From: Myroides sp. WP-1
GTDB lineage: Bacteria > Bacteroidota > Bacteroidia > Flavobacteriales > Flavobacteriaceae
Length of the DNA: 64,000 nucleotides
Assembly (NCBI RefSeq): GCF_014145635.1
Contig: NZ_JACHTC010000014.1
Coordinates: 1 to 64,000, forward strand
Reading direction: 5' to 3'
Part shown: piece by piece, positions 1 to 8,965 of the stretch
Layout of the letters: every line of letters begins with the position of its first letter
Numbering within the stretch: position 1 is the first letter of the stretch
Made by a program: the position numbers and the translations under genes
The notes under the pieces: model-generated
Told to the model about the DNA's origin: nothing
What the model saw: only the letters and a program-made list of their open reading frames with translations
Databases searched by the model: none

Positions 1-16
1 AGCAAACTTTATCCAT

Positions 17-62
17 TCAGAGTGAGAGAAAGGGGGACATTGTCTCTCTTTCCTCTCTGAAA
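17..62. other. imperfect inverted repeat at window edge
   Basis: TCAGAG at 17-22 pairs with CTCTGA at 55-60, and the purine-rich inner arm GAGAGAAAG pairs with CTTTCCTCTC with one bulge. It could be the terminator hairpin of a gene lying before the window, but no good T tract follows on either strand, so the function is open. Confidence 0.3.
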
Positions 63-158
63 AATAAATGTTTTTATTGCTTATTATCCGCACCCAAAAA
101 GTTGCATTTATAAGTTGAATTCAAGATGTATTTTTAACACCTATTGAATCCAAAAGCT

Positions 159-899
159 ATGACTGAACTCAATCATTATACTACAGAAGGCTATCTTTAT
201 ATTCCACAATTTTTTCAGCCGAAAGAATTACAACAAATAGAACCGATTCTCCTCAAGTTTCATCAACAATGGTTACTTGATCATCGAGAAGAGTATCACA
301 GTAGGTTGATTAATAGCCACAGTTTAACGTCAAATACGTCCTTATCCAAAGCGGATCGTATGTTGTTATTTCAGTTTATAGCAGGAAATCGCTTTCAATT
401 ACTTCTTTCTTCTCTAATACCGGAAAAAGTTCTTTTTTTAAACACTCAATTATTTTTTGACCCTTTCAATAAAGATCAAAAAAATTATTGGCATCGCGAT
501 ATTCAATATACGGGAATGTCTATTGAAGATCAGCAGAAGAGCATACTGACTCAGCATGTGCTTCACTTCCGTATTCCATTCCAAGATGAAGAAGGCATTG
601 AATTAATTCCAGGCACTCATCGCAGTTGGGATTTAGAGGAAGAACAAGATGTTCGCTTGAGTCAAAATGGAAAAATACCGAGTGATACTTTAGTTCGAGG
701 GAAACAAATTAAACTCAAACGCGGTGATTTATTAATTTTCTCAGCTAATATGATTCACCGTGGATTATATGGAAACAACCGATTTGCTCTTGACCTTATT
801 TTTTTAGGTGATAATCCAATACTTCGTCCCTTTATTGATCCAAACAATCATCCTACATCAGAAGAAAAAAAACAGTTAAATTCTACTTTATTTCTATAA
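159..899 (+). CDS. phytanoyl-CoA dioxygenase (PhyH) family protein
   Basis: Predicted Fe(II)/2-oxoglutarate-dependent oxygenase of 246 residues. The metal-binding facial triad is visible as H112-x-D114 (WHRDIQY) and a distal H200 (MIHRG), with an Arg a few residues later (GNNR) placed to bind the 2-oxoglutarate carboxylate. The size fits the family. An in-frame TTG at 144 would add five residues, but a promoter-like TATTTTTA at 129-136 would put transcription start near that TTG, so the ATG at 159 is preferred. Single gene; a hairpin terminator follows at once. The substrate cannot be told from sequence; PhyH-like proteins act on very different small molecules. Confidence 0.8.
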   Translation: MTELNHYTTEGYLYIPQFFQPKELQQIEPILLKFHQQWLLDHREEYHSRLINSHSLTSNTSLSKADRMLLFQFIAGNRFQLLLSSLIPEKVLFLNTQLFFDPFNKDQKNYWHRDIQYTGMSIEDQQKSILTQHVLHFRIPFQDEEGIELIPGTHRSWDLEEEQDVRLSQNGKIPSDTLVRGKQIKLKRGDLLIFSANMIHRGLYGNNRFALDLIFLGDNPILRPFIDPNNHPTSEEKKQLNSTLFL

Positions 900-928
900 A
901 AAAAGCTTCTTTACAGAAGCTTTTTTTT
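899..928. terminator. bidirectional hairpin terminator
   Basis: AAAAGCTTCT-TTAC-AGAAGCTTTT followed by a T run. It lies between the convergent PhyH-like gene and the DoxX gene and, with A's on one side and T's on the other, can serve both. Confidence 0.85.
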
Positions 929-1328
929 AATCCCATTGATGAGTCGTTGATACCGCGTACTTTCCTCCACCTGTGAAGAACAAACTTACAGCAACGAGAG
1001 CATATAGCATCAAAAGTTCAATCTGCCAGCCGCCATTTTCATTTAGACTAAAGATGGCCGAACTCTGAACCAATAAAATTGCTGTCACACAATTGATGGC
1101 GAAAACGGCTCCTGCCAAACGCGTTCTCCATCCCAACAGTAACAGTATAGGTGCGATTACCTCCCCAACATACACGCCATAGCCAAAAAAAGCAGGCAAT
1201 CCCTTATCAACTAAAGTTTGTTGAATAAATCCAATTCCGTGGATCAATTTGCCAATCCCGTAAAACAACATGGGAAATCCAATGGCAATTCTGCTCAGTA
1301 GCAGTCCAGTGTCTACTTTTCTATTCAT
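927..1328 (-). CDS. DoxX family membrane protein
   Basis: Small integral membrane protein of 133 residues with about four hydrophobic segments, starting RIAIGFPMLFYGIGKL and containing the GEVIAPILLLLGWRTRLAG segment typical of DoxX/YphA proteins. Family members are linked to quinone- or thiol-related redox processes, but the biochemical role is usually unknown. It follows the outer-membrane-like gene by 11 bp and is probably co-transcribed from the promoter near 1990. The start ATG is the first in frame. Family assignment is good; the function is only a family label. Confidence 0.85.
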   Translation of the reverse strand: MNRKVDTGLLLSRIAIGFPMLFYGIGKLIHGIGFIQQTLVDKGLPAFFGYGVYVGEVIAPILLLLGWRTRLAGAVFAINCVTAILLVQSSAIFSLNENGGWQIELLMLYALVAVSLFFTGGGKYAVSTTHQWD

Positions 1329-1339
1329 CTTATATCTAT

Positions 1340-1960
1340 TTATAAATTTACTTTTACAAAAACTCCGTAATTTTCGAAGTGATCCCAGCTCATATTGAAC
1401 TGCTCTAAATTTGCAGCTAGCCCTATTGCAAGATTATCCTTCTTTACCCCTATTCGAATATGTTGAAATCCGCGGGTATATTCGTGTCGATTGACATTTC
1501 CAACGGCAGACAAGCGAAATAATCCTCGCCATTGTTCCGTTAGTTGAGGAGTATATTCGACCAACAAAGACTGTTCTAAAGTGAATCCCTTTTGATAGGT
1601 TGTTCCTATGCCATAAACCATTTGAAAATCTTTTTTCTTCCATTGGTATTGCAGATATACACTGGCAAACTTCCCAGGGTTCTTCACGCCAAATCCAGCA
1701 TTTAAAATGAAGTTTTTAGGCAATTTATACGCAACAGTATTGCGTATAAAAAAGATGTTATGGTTGTCGTCTTGGTATTCTGAATCGAATAAAACGAGGT
1801 TTTGCAAGGTAATCTTATCAGACAATTGATGACTGATGGTATGTGTGTATCCATAAGATCTATTTCCGACCATCATATCAGGAGTAAAGGTTGTTTTCTG
1901 TCCAAAAACAACAAGAGGTAAGAGTCCAAAAAGGACCATAAAAAAACGAGCTAATTTCAT
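1340..1960 (-). CDS. predicted outer membrane beta-barrel protein, unknown function
   Basis: A 206-residue protein with an N-terminal signal peptide (MKLARFFMVLFGLLPLVVFG, cleavage near GQ-KTT), then alternating amphipathic strands rich in aromatic residues (FGVKNPGKFASVYLQYQW; LAIGLAANLEQFNMSW), which resembles a small outer membrane barrel. No named family recognised. An upstream in-frame ATG at 1984 lies only a few bases from a TACATTTG -7 element (1989-1996), so the start at 1960 is preferred. It sits directly downstream of the Crp/Fnr-type regulator gene and its palindrome, and upstream of DoxX, which suggests a regulator-controlled unit. Confidence 0.6.
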   Translation of the reverse strand: MKLARFFMVLFGLLPLVVFGQKTTFTPDMMVGNRSYGYTHTISHQLSDKITLQNLVLFDSEYQDDNHNIFFIRNTVAYKLPKNFILNAGFGVKNPGKFASVYLQYQWKKKDFQMVYGIGTTYQKGFTLEQSLLVEYTPQLTEQWRGLFRLSAVGNVNRHEYTRGFQHIRIGVKKDNLAIGLAANLEQFNMSWDHFENYGVFVKVNL

Positions 1961-1988
1961 TTGTCTATGCTTATTTACTTTCATAAGA

Positions 1989-1996
1989 CAAATGTA
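1989..1996 (-). promoter_or_regulatory. -7 promoter element for the outer-membrane/DoxX unit
   Basis: On the minus strand this reads TACATTTG, matching the Bacteroidota TAnnTTTG element. No TTG is found at the usual 19-20 bp upstream; instead the region is occupied by a perfect palindrome, as expected for an activator-dependent promoter. Confidence 0.6.
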
Positions 1997-2015
1997 TTAG
2001 CTCGCTCTAAGGTGG

Positions 2016-2035
2016 TTCTTAAGATATCTTAAGAA
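2016..2035. promoter_or_regulatory. 20-bp perfect palindrome, candidate Crp/Fnr-type operator
   Basis: TTCTTAAGATATCTTAAGAA is a perfect inverted repeat. Its centre lies about 43 bp upstream of the transcription start inferred from the -7 element at 1989-1996, the position used by class II Crp/Fnr activators. It overlaps the stop codon end of the adjacent Crp/Fnr-family gene. Binding by that protein is inference from position and symmetry. Confidence 0.5.
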
Positions 2036-2625
2036 AGACTTTCAAGGTGTTTTTTCTTGAGGTAACTCAGAAATTCGGGAGTTACACCCAAGTATGAAGC
2101 AATCATATATTGCGGTACACGCTGTTCAATATTGCGGTATTCCTTAATAAACCGCTGATAACGCGCATAGACCTCTGTACTCATATTTTCGATGGTTCGC
2201 TCTTGCAAAGCAACATAAGCACTTTGTATTTTTAATCTAAAAAAGGTAGAAATAGCGGGTATTTCCGTATATAATAGTTCTAGATTTTCTCTGCTAATCT
2301 GAACAATTACAGCCGGTTCAATGGCTTGAATAAACAATTTTGATTCTTTTTGCGTCAAAAAACTGTACAAATCATTAATCCACCACTCTTCGATACCAAT
2401 TTGCAAAGTGTGTTCTTGTGAATGTTCATCGAGATAGTAACAACGCGCACTTCCTTGGGCAATGAATCGCATGTGTTGAGATAATTGCCCTGGTTGTAGT
2501 AATAATTCTTTTCGCTTTAATGGTACAATTTCTACTATATCACTAATGCGTTGTGCTTCCTTTTCATTTAAAACAATAGTCTGCTTTAAGTGAGTTAATA
2601 GCACTTCTATATGATTTTCTTGCAT
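2029..2625 (-). CDS. Crp/Fnr family transcriptional regulator
   Basis: 198 residues: an N-terminal cyclic-nucleotide-binding-like barrel (LKRKELLLQPGQ near residues 36-48, RFIAQGSARCYY near 53-64), a long dimerisation helix, and a short C-terminal winged helix (YMIASYLGVTPEFLSYLKKK). The layout matches the Bacteroidota Crp-like proteins that often lack conserved cAMP contacts, so the ligand is unknown. No cysteine cluster of the Fnr type is seen. It begins 15 bp after the propeller-like gene and is probably its operon partner; a candidate operator lies at its 3' end. Confidence 0.85.
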   Translation of the reverse strand: MQENHIEVLLTHLKQTIVLNEKEAQRISDIVEIVPLKRKELLLQPGQLSQHMRFIAQGSARCYYLDEHSQEHTLQIGIEEWWINDLYSFLTQKESKLFIQAIEPAVIVQISRENLELLYTEIPAISTFFRLKIQSAYVALQERTIENMSTEVYARYQRFIKEYRNIEQRVPQYMIASYLGVTPEFLSYLKKKHLESLS

Positions 2626-2640
2626 ACTTTTTCTTCCTTT

Positions 2641-3915
2641 TTACCAACGCCACACTTGCGGCTCGTCTTTCCATACAAGCAAACGGAATTGTTCGTATAA
2701 AGGACGAGTTCCAATGGTATGCGTATCGCGTATCGCTTTGTCTATTTCCAATTTGTGTAAAGCACCCGAATAAGTACCTACCCACAACACGGTCTCATCT
2801 TCTGATACCGCCATTCCACTGATTGTTCCTCCAAGAAAAAATTGACCAATATCTTCTCCTGCTTGATTGATGAAGCGAATATAACCATAAGCATCACCTA
2901 AAACGTAGTAATCTTTCACGGCAACCCCTTGATAGACACGCATTCCTTCGTCCATATACGTAAAGTCATCGCTTTCTTCATAAGCTTCTACCTGCATGCC
3001 TTCTAATTTCATTGCATCTACTCCAATGGTAACTCCGTTGTAGAAATGACAAGAATTGGTAATTAACTGTTGATCATCTTTTGAAAACAAACAGAAATGA
3101 GGATAAGACGATTGCGGACCTACGCTTCCCACTTCCTTTCCATCGATGTGTAAAATACGGTGATCGCGATCTTGATCGCCTACAACGATATAGGCATTAT
3201 CGTGAGATAGGGTTGCATTTTCCATATCGATATAGAACTCATATCCTTCTTCTTCCGCTTCCTTTTGTTCCTCTTCGGATAAAACTGGATGAATGAGTTG
3301 TTGCTTTTCCTCTTCCAACAGGTACACTCCTTCTGATGATACAAACAAAATGCGTGTTCCATCATTAAAGGGAATTAATTTTGAGATACCTAAATTTGCT
3401 AATTCTCCTAGTGGAAAGGTAGCTATCTCAGGGCCATTCCATCCTTGGTATGTTACAATTGTATTCGCATAAGCAATAGCAAATACACCATTGCGCATCG
3501 ACTTCCCTAAGCCTTTAATTGTATCATCTAATACGTGTACCGTTGTACCCGAAAGCAAATAAGCAGTACGCGTTTCATACGAAGTACCTGCTAAAAAGGC
3601 AACACTATTGGCTTCAATCGCTACTAAATCTCCTATGTATTGTGATTTTTCCTCTAAGAATGGAATTAACGGTGGATAAGCCGGTGGAAATGCTGCTCTA
3701 AATGCCTCTATATTTCCTTCTGCATTTGCCTGTTTTAATAGTTCGAGTACCTCTTGACCTAAATGATCTCTTTTATCTTCTGGTTCTTCCCCTTTCCAGT
3801 TTTCCCATCCGTGTTCTTTTCCAAAAGCAACCATCTCATTGATTCCCTTAGCATATTGTTCGCCTTTTGTTAGCCATTCTTGTTGAAGGGCTGTATTTTT
3901 ATCTTCTATTTTCAT
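2641..3915 (-). CDS. predicted beta-propeller-like cytoplasmic protein, unknown function
   Basis: 424 residues, no signal peptide, very acidic. After about 75 residues of charged helical sequence it carries repeated strand patterns such as VSEDETVLWVGTYSGALHKLEID and LSHDNAYIVVGDQDRDHRILHID, resembling WD40-like blades. I do not recognise a named family. It is followed after 15 bp by the Crp/Fnr-type regulator on the same strand, so the two probably form one transcript. It could act as a sensory or scaffold partner of the regulator, but nothing in the sequence proves this. Confidence 0.5.
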   Translation of the reverse strand: MKIEDKNTALQQEWLTKGEQYAKGINEMVAFGKEHGWENWKGEEPEDKRDHLGQEVLELLKQANAEGNIEAFRAAFPPAYPPLIPFLEEKSQYIGDLVAIEANSVAFLAGTSYETRTAYLLSGTTVHVLDDTIKGLGKSMRNGVFAIAYANTIVTYQGWNGPEIATFPLGELANLGISKLIPFNDGTRILFVSSEGVYLLEEEKQQLIHPVLSEEEQKEAEEEGYEFYIDMENATLSHDNAYIVVGDQDRDHRILHIDGKEVGSVGPQSSYPHFCLFSKDDQQLITNSCHFYNGVTIGVDAMKLEGMQVEAYEESDDFTYMDEGMRVYQGVAVKDYYVLGDAYGYIRFINQAGEDIGQFFLGGTISGMAVSEDETVLWVGTYSGALHKLEIDKAIRDTHTIGTRPLYEQFRLLVWKDEPQVWRW

Positions 3916-4023
3916 ATTTATTTTATATAGTGGAAAGATACCTTATTTGACAATTCTATTTCTCACTACAATTGGGGGATTTTATAGATTAACTATTCTT
4001 GACAAGAATGAAGTATCATTCGT

Positions 4024-4752
4024 TTATACGCTGTATTTTTGAATAACCTGATCTAATGCTTCCTCTATTGTAGTTTCAAAAATTCCACCGTGATAACAAA
4101 TGATTTTCTTCGGCTGTAACGCTTGGATCTTGCGAACAGATAGAACAGCTTGCGGTAAATCTAAGGTAAACTGTGGATTGGCAATATTGAGTTGCCCCTC
4201 TTCTACAACCAAAGCATCATTGGCAATTAAAACACCATTTGCCACATCCCATAAAGAGATATGACCTTGGGTATGTCCAGGTGTATCAATCACTTGTAAA
4301 CCTTCTAACACAAAATCTCCATCGTTAAAAGTTTGATTGACTGGAAAACGCTTGATCTTTTTCAGTTGAGCAATAAAATTTTCTGCCCAAGGACGATAGT
4401 CTTCTGGTAGGTGCACGAGCGAATTTTCGGCTTGTATCAAGCGTTCTGCTTTGATTTCGCCACAAATTGAACTGCGTTCTACTGCACTGCTATACACTTG
4501 GATTGCTGGATTTTCTTGTAAAAACAAGGCTAATCCTCCTAAGTGATCAATATCGTCATGGCTGATGAATATGGCTGTAATATCTGCTATCTCAATCGAT
4601 AGCTTAGTTAATTCACGTTTAAATTGTTCAAAGGTTTCTTCGTATCCACAATCAATCAACACAACTTCACTTGCCGTTTTGATTACTGTAGGAAATAAAG
4701 AAATGGGTTGTCCGTTGATTTCTTGTTGGACTGAAAAATGTAGGATTTGCAT
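4024..4752 (-). CDS. MBL-fold metallo-hydrolase
   Basis: 242-residue metallo-beta-lactamase-fold protein without signal peptide. The metal site appears as H65-D-D67-x-D69-H70 (SHDDIDHLGG), then DTPGHTQGH and a late CYHGG histidine. The usual HxHxDH has Asp in place of the second His, a variant seen in YflN-like members. It is probably a cytoplasmic hydrolase of thioesters, lactones or similar; the substrate is unknown. Upstream of its start lies a short GT-rich tract and octamer repeat. Confidence 0.85.
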   Translation of the reverse strand: MQILHFSVQQEINGQPISLFPTVIKTASEVVLIDCGYEETFEQFKRELTKLSIEIADITAIFISHDDIDHLGGLALFLQENPAIQVYSSAVERSSICGEIKAERLIQAENSLVHLPEDYRPWAENFIAQLKKIKRFPVNQTFNDGDFVLEGLQVIDTPGHTQGHISLWDVANGVLIANDALVVEEGQLNIANPQFTLDLPQAVLSVRKIQALQPKKIICYHGGIFETTIEEALDQVIQKYSV

Positions 4753-4775
4753 CTTTTTTGTTGTTTGGTGTTTGT

Positions 4776-4808
4776 TGAGGTGGTGAGACGATGAGGTGGT
4801 GAGGTGGT
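4776..4808. repeat. short octamer repeat (four TGAGGTGG-type units)
   Basis: Four contiguous 8-bp units, TGAGGTGG-TGAGACGA-TGAGGTGG-TGAGGTGG. Read on the other strand these are CCACCTCA units, the same class as the large arrays near 14.3, 24.9 and 57.2 kb. A GT-rich tract (TTGTTGTTTGGTGTTTGTTG) precedes it, and at 4860-4881 a TCATAACTGATCACTCATAAC stretch resembles the AGTTATGAGG flank of the 24.9-kb array. Confidence 0.75.
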
Positions 4809-4883
4809 TAGATTTTCATTCAAAAATGTACCTTTTTATTTCAGAAAATACGACAGATACCTCATAACTGATCACTCATAACT

Positions 4884-5321
4884 TTACTTTTTTTCACGTT
4901 CTCCCAAATCTTCAATTAAGCGTACTAAATAACCATCGGGATCTTGGACTAAGAATTGTTGTTGTCCGAATTCAATATCATCGGCTCTGTACCAACGTTC
5001 TTCAAGTGGAATAAACAAGGAGTAATTAGCTTGTTGTAATCGCTCGAGTATTGGGGTTACCGCTTCTACTTCAATTTGGAAGTTGATTCCTCTTCCATAA
5101 GGTTTTTCCATTAATCCTGTTTCCCAAGTGCGATCGGTTGGATCATATTGTTCCAGCATCACTTGTGCTTCACCTAAAACCAAATAGGCAAAGGATTCTT
5201 CCTTGCGATCGTATAAAATCGTAAAACCAAGGTAATCACACCAAAATTGTAAACTCGCTGTTAGGTCCGAAACAACCAATTCAGGTACTAAAGCCGCCCA
5301 TTTTATATTTTTATTTTGCAT
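4884..5321 (-). CDS. VOC family protein (glyoxalase/bleomycin-resistance fold)
   Basis: 145 residues with paired beta-alpha-beta-beta-beta motifs: ALVPELVVSDLTASLQFW at the N terminus, YLVLGEAQVMLEQ in the middle and LVQDPDGYLVRLIEDLGE at the end, as in bleomycin-resistance-like VOC proteins. A longer reading to 5366 adds 15 residues without family similarity, so the ATG at 5321 was chosen; a TATCTTTA element lies just upstream. The molecule bound is unknown. The hairpin on its upstream side belongs to folD. Confidence 0.8.
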   Translation of the reverse strand: MQNKNIKWAALVPELVVSDLTASLQFWCDYLGFTILYDRKEESFAYLVLGEAQVMLEQYDPTDRTWETGLMEKPYGRGINFQIEVEAVTPILERLQQANYSLFIPLEERWYRADDIEFGQQQFLVQDPDGYLVRLIEDLGEREKK

Positions 5322-5370
5322 GGTTTTTGCTATAAAAGATAAAGATACGATCTCAGGTGTTCTCACACAA

Positions 5371-5402
5371 AAAAAGGGCGCATCATTGATGCGCCCTTTT
5401 TG
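5371..5402 (-). terminator. folD terminator
   Basis: AAAAGGGCGCATCA-[TT/AA]-TGATGCGCCCTTTT with a T run in the minus direction, directly after the folD stop. Confidence 0.9.
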
Positions 5403-5412
5403 ATATTATGTA

Positions 5413-6300
5413 TTATTCTCCTTTTTTTGCTCTTCTTGAACGAGCTAAAAGTGTATTTTTTAATAGCATGGCAATAGTCATTGGACCAACTCCACCAGGT
5501 ACAGGAGTGATGAAAGCTGCTTTTTTGCTTACCTCATCAAAATCAACGTCTCCTGCGATTACATATCCTCTTGGAGCGTTTGCATCTGGTACGCGTGTGA
5601 TTCCCACGTCAACCACTGTTACACCGTCTTTAACCATATCTGCTTTTAAGAAGTAAGGCACTCCCAATGCAGAGATAATGATATCTGCTTCTCTTGTAAT
5701 AGCAGCGATATCTTTAGTACGGCTGTGTGTTAGGGTTACCGTTGCATCTCCAGGGTATCCTTTTCTGCTCAACAAAATACTCATTGGGCGACCTACGATA
5801 TGGGAACGTCCGATTACAACCACGTTTTTACCTGCTGTTTCTACTTTGTAACGCTCAAGTAATTCCATGATTCCGTAAGGAGTAGCGGGTAAAAATGTTT
5901 CCATTTCCAACGCCATTTTACCAAAGTTAGTTGGGTGGAACCCATCAACGTCTTTGTCTGCATCTACAGCCATTAAGATTTTTTGCTCGTCGATGTGTTT
6001 CGGCAAAGGCAATTGAACGATATACCCATCAATTGCTGGATCAGCATTTAATTCTTTAATTTTTGCTAATAATTCTTCTTCTGTCGTTTCTTCTGGTAAA
6101 GCAACCAAAGTAGATTCAAATCCAATTTGCTCACATGATTTTACCTTACTTCCTACATAAGTTAAACTTGCTCCGTTGCTTCCCACAAGCACTGCTGCTA
6201 AGTGAGGTACTTTTTCACCGCGAGCTTTCATTTGTTGAACCTCAGCAGCGATTTCATTCTTGATATCTTCCGATACCTTTTTTCCGTCTAGTAGTTGCAT
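5413..6300 (-). CDS. folD: bifunctional methylenetetrahydrofolate dehydrogenase / methenyltetrahydrofolate cyclohydrolase
   Basis: FolD interconverts 5,10-methylene- and 10-formyl-tetrahydrofolate with NADP(+). At 295 residues it has the family length. Visible are the catalytic region [14 protein letters not shown] (Tyr48, Lys52), [10 protein letters not shown], the Rossmann signature [11 protein letters not shown] and the C-terminal [17 protein letters not shown]. It lies downstream of ffh in the same direction but a terminator separates them, so it may have its own promoter. The assignment is secure. Confidence 0.97.
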   Translation of the reverse strand: MQLLDGKKVSEDIKNEIAAEVQQMKARGEKVPHLAAVLVGSNGASLTYVGSKVKSCEQIGFESTLVALPEETTEEELLAKIKELNADPAIDGYIVQLPLPKHIDEQKILMAVDADKDVDGFHPTNFGKMALEMETFLPATPYGIMELLERYKVETAGKNVVVIGRSHIVGRPMSILLSRKGYPGDATVTLTHSRTKDIAAITREADIIISALGVPYFLKADMVKDGVTVVDVGITRVPDANAPRGYVIAGDVDFDEVSKKAAFITPVPGGVGPMTIAMLLKNTLLARSRRAKKGE

Positions 6301-6337
6301 TAAATCGTAATAATTAGTGTGTTGTTGTATGTAAAAT

Positions 6338-6384
6338 AAAGAAGGTTTAAACTTCGCGTTGAACCTTAAACCTTCTTTTTTATT
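6338..6384 (-). terminator. ffh terminator
   Basis: AGAAGGTTTAA and TTAAACCTTCT form the arms around a loop near 6352-6366; T-rich sequence follows on the minus strand. It lies directly after the ffh stop. Confidence 0.8.
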
Positions 6385-6385
6385 T

Positions 6386-7723
6386 TTATTGCATTCCTTT
6401 CATTTGTCCCATCATTCGCATCAAATTCTTTCCTTTTGCTCCTTGCATCATCTTCATCATTTTACTCATTTGATCGAACTGTTTCAACAATTGGTTGACT
6501 TGTTGGATATCTGTTCCTGATCCTTTGGCAATACGCTGCTTGCGTTTTGCGTCTAAGACAGAAGGAGTAGATCGCTCTTTTGGAGTCATGGAGTGGATAA
6601 TCGCCTCGATGTGTTTAAACGCATCATCTTCAATTTCTACGTCTTTCAACGCTTTTCCAACTCCTGGTAACATGCCCACTAAGTCTTTCATGCTACCCAT
6701 TTTTTTCACTTGTTGAATTTGCGATAAGAAATCGTCAAATCCGAACTCGTTTTTCGCAATTTTCTTTTGGATCTTACGTGCTTCCTCTTCGTCGTATTGT
6801 GCTTGTGCACGTTCAACTAAGGAAATAACGTCTCCCATTCCCAAAATACGATCAGCCATACGCTCTGGATAGAAAACGTCTATTGCGTCCATTTTCTCTC
6901 CTGTACCAATAAATTTAATTGGTTTATTTACAACTGACTTAATTGAAATGGCAGCTCCACCTCTTGTATCCCCGTCTAATTTTGTTAGGATTACCCCGTC
7001 AAAATTCAAACGATCGTTAAATGCTTTTGCAGTATTTACGGCATCTTGTCCTGTCATGGAATCCACAACGAATAAAGTTTCGTGTGGTGCAATTGCTTTG
7101 TGAATATTGGCAATCTCCGTCATCATCTCCTCATCCACAGCCAAACGACCTGCAGTATCGACAATCACAACGTTGAATCCATTCGACTTTGCGTATTTAA
7201 TTGCATTCTCCGCAATTTGAACCGGATTGTTATTTCCTTCTTCCGAATATACCTCAACACCCAATTGCTCTCCAACAACGTGTAACTGGTTAATAGCCGC
7301 AGGACGGTATACGTCACACGCTACTAATAAAGGTTTTTTATTCTTTTTTGTTTTTAAGAAGTTAGCCAATTTACCAGAAAAGGTCGTTTTACCTGATCCT
7401 TGTAAACCTGACATTAAAATAACAGATGGATTTCCAGATAAGTTGATTCCAGCAGCTTCACCTCCCATTAATTGAGTAAGTTCGTCTTTCACGATCTTAA
7501 TCATCAATTGACCCGGTTGAAGCGTAGTCAATACATCTTGTCCTAGGGCTTTATCTTTTACTTTACTCGTAAAATCTTTGGCAATCTTAAAGTTTACGTC
7601 GGCATCTAAAAGGGCTCTACGCACCTCTTTTAAAGTATCTGCAACGTTTACTTCTGTAATCTTACCATGTCCCTTAAGAATATGAAAGGCTTTATCTAAT
7701 TTATCGCTTAAATTATCAAACAT
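6386..7723 (-). CDS. ffh: signal recognition particle protein Ffh (SRP54)
   Basis: GTPase that binds signal sequences of nascent membrane proteins together with 4.5S RNA. 445 residues: helical N domain, G domain with GLQGSGKTT (G1, residues 106-114), [13 protein letters not shown] (G3) and [10 protein letters not shown] (G4), then the M domain with its methionine-rich end ([22 protein letters not shown]). Promoter TTTG-N20-TATCTTTG just upstream. The assignment is secure. Confidence 0.98.
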   Translation of the reverse strand: MFDNLSDKLDKAFHILKGHGKITEVNVADTLKEVRRALLDADVNFKIAKDFTSKVKDKALGQDVLTTLQPGQLMIKIVKDELTQLMGGEAAGINLSGNPSVILMSGLQGSGKTTFSGKLANFLKTKKNKKPLLVACDVYRPAAINQLHVVGEQLGVEVYSEEGNNNPVQIAENAIKYAKSNGFNVVIVDTAGRLAVDEEMMTEIANIHKAIAPHETLFVVDSMTGQDAVNTAKAFNDRLNFDGVILTKLDGDTRGGAAISIKSVVNKPIKFIGTGEKMDAIDVFYPERMADRILGMGDVISLVERAQAQYDEEEARKIQKKIAKNEFGFDDFLSQIQQVKKMGSMKDLVGMLPGVGKALKDVEIEDDAFKHIEAIIHSMTPKERSTPSVLDAKRKQRIAKGSGTDIQQVNQLLKQFDQMSKMMKMMQGAKGKNLMRMMGQMKGMQ

Positions 7724-7751
7724 ATCGGTATTATTTAATCCTTTGAAGCGC

Positions 7752-7783
7752 CAAAGATACTATTTAACTCCTTAAGTCACAAA
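7752..7783 (-). promoter_or_regulatory. ffh promoter
   Basis: On the minus strand TTTG (7780-7783), 20 bp, then TATCTTTG (7752-7759), about 28 bp before the ffh ATG. It matches the Bacteroidota TTTG / TAnnTTTG form. Confidence 0.75.
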
Positions 7784-7891
7784 AAGCAAAAGCAGGAAAA
7801 TAGTCTTTTTTAAAAATAATCTTGTAATTGTGATTATTACTACGGTTTTTGGAAGCGATATTCTCCTTTCCCTATTGAAATGGTATCTGAA

Positions 7892-8464
7892 TTAAGCCAA
7901 TTCAAATTCCACAATCGTCTGTCGATTTCCGTATTGGTCGACAACGTCGATTCCAAAGAAATCAAATCCGTTGCGTTTCAATTCTTCTGGTGTAATAATA
8001 GCGCCTGAAAGCAATTCGATTTCATTATTTTCATTCAGAAATTCTTCCATTTCTTCCTCGTAATCGATGTTGTGATAGGCGTAAGCTATAATTTCAAAGG
8101 TATATGCTCCTCCTAGCTCCAATTCTTGTAATTGCTCTTCCCTTTCTTGAAGAATTTCTTCGTCATATTCATCGCAAAACATTGCATCATAACCGTGTTT
8201 CGCATAGTCAAAAAGCAAAATTCGCTCCTTTGTTTCTACATCTTCAGCATAAACTAAAACGGGATAATTCTCATGATCCACCAACAGATCAATATCCGTT
8301 GCATATTCGCCACAATAGTGAATTTTAAACTTCTTCCCTTTCGTGGACGACTGTAGTTGTCCACGCCATTCAATAGCTATCATTTCTTGAAAATACGCTG
8401 AATTTTCATAAGATACGAAAGCAGATAAATGGGTAGGTGCTTGATAAGTGGATGGGTTTTTCAT
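7892..8464 (-). CDS. conserved-looking acidic cytoplasmic protein, unknown function
   Basis: 190 residues, no signal peptide or membrane segment, rich in Glu, Asp and Tyr. Notable are VLVYAEDVETKERILLFDYAKHGYDAMFCDEYDEEI and a Glu-rich helix EREEQLQELELGG. I recognise no family. It has its own exact promoter match at 8586-8615 and its codon use looks like its neighbours, so it is a real gene. Confidence 0.6.
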   Translation of the reverse strand: MKNPSTYQAPTHLSAFVSYENSAYFQEMIAIEWRGQLQSSTKGKKFKIHYCGEYATDIDLLVDHENYPVLVYAEDVETKERILLFDYAKHGYDAMFCDEYDEEILQEREEQLQELELGGAYTFEIIAYAYHNIDYEEEMEEFLNENNEIELLSGAIITPEELKRNGFDFFGIDVVDQYGNRQTIVEFELA

Positions 8465-8915
8465 ATCATTTATTTAAAGGAACAAGATACTTCTTTTACA
8501 AATGAGAACCTGTTGCTACGACTCTATTTTATAGTTTAAAAATAGCAGTATAAATTCTTCTTTTAGCTAACCTGTTACTTGGAAACAAAACTAAAAAAGT
8601 TTTTCTCTTCAACAAGCGTAATTTCTCCTTACTGCCTAAACTTGGAAATTAAAAGCCTAAATTGTCATTCTCTCTCCGTACATAAAAAAACAACCTATTG
8701 ATTTTCACAACACTAAACAACCTAAACTTGTGTTTTCTTTGGGTGTTGTTCGATACATGCTTCGTATTTATTGGGTTTAAGCCACTTTTACTATACAAAA
8801 CCCTTGCAAGCCCCATACAAACTCTATACAAAGACACCGTAAAACAGCTATCTCCTTTCGCTATACTTTTGCTTGAACAAAAATTATTTTATACTATTAT
8901 CCCGATTCATACCAA
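8465..8915. other. intergenic stretch between divergent genes
   Basis: AT-rich spacer. It contains the minus-strand promoter at 8586-8615, a second plus-strand -7-like element TACTTTTG at 8864-8871 without a matching -33 box, and three loose copies of CCTAAACTTG/CCTAAATTG (8635-8725). No gene is supported here. Confidence 0.5.
8586..8615 (-). promoter_or_regulatory. promoter for the 190-residue hypothetical gene
   Basis: Minus strand TTG (8613-8615), exactly 19 bp, TAGTTTTG (8586-8593). It is about 120 bp upstream of the start codon, which implies a long 5' leader. Confidence 0.65.
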
Positions 8916-8945
8916 TTGTTCCTCAGCGAATAATATGTAATTTTG
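8916..8945 (+). promoter_or_regulatory. promoter of the RluA-type gene
   Basis: TTG (8916-8918), exactly 19 bp, TAATTTTG (8938-8945). Twenty bases later comes the ATG at 8966, so the longer in-frame reading from 8873 would start upstream of the promoter and is not used. Confidence 0.85.
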
Positions 8946-8965
8946 CAGCAACAAAATTCAAACCC

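Noticed and set aside
5408..5656. 82-codon plus-strand reading frame inside folD
   Set aside because: Antisense shadow of a well-supported gene.
8873..8965. N-terminal extension of the RluA-type protein
   Set aside because: An exact promoter match at 8916-8945 lies inside this stretch, so translation must start at 8966.
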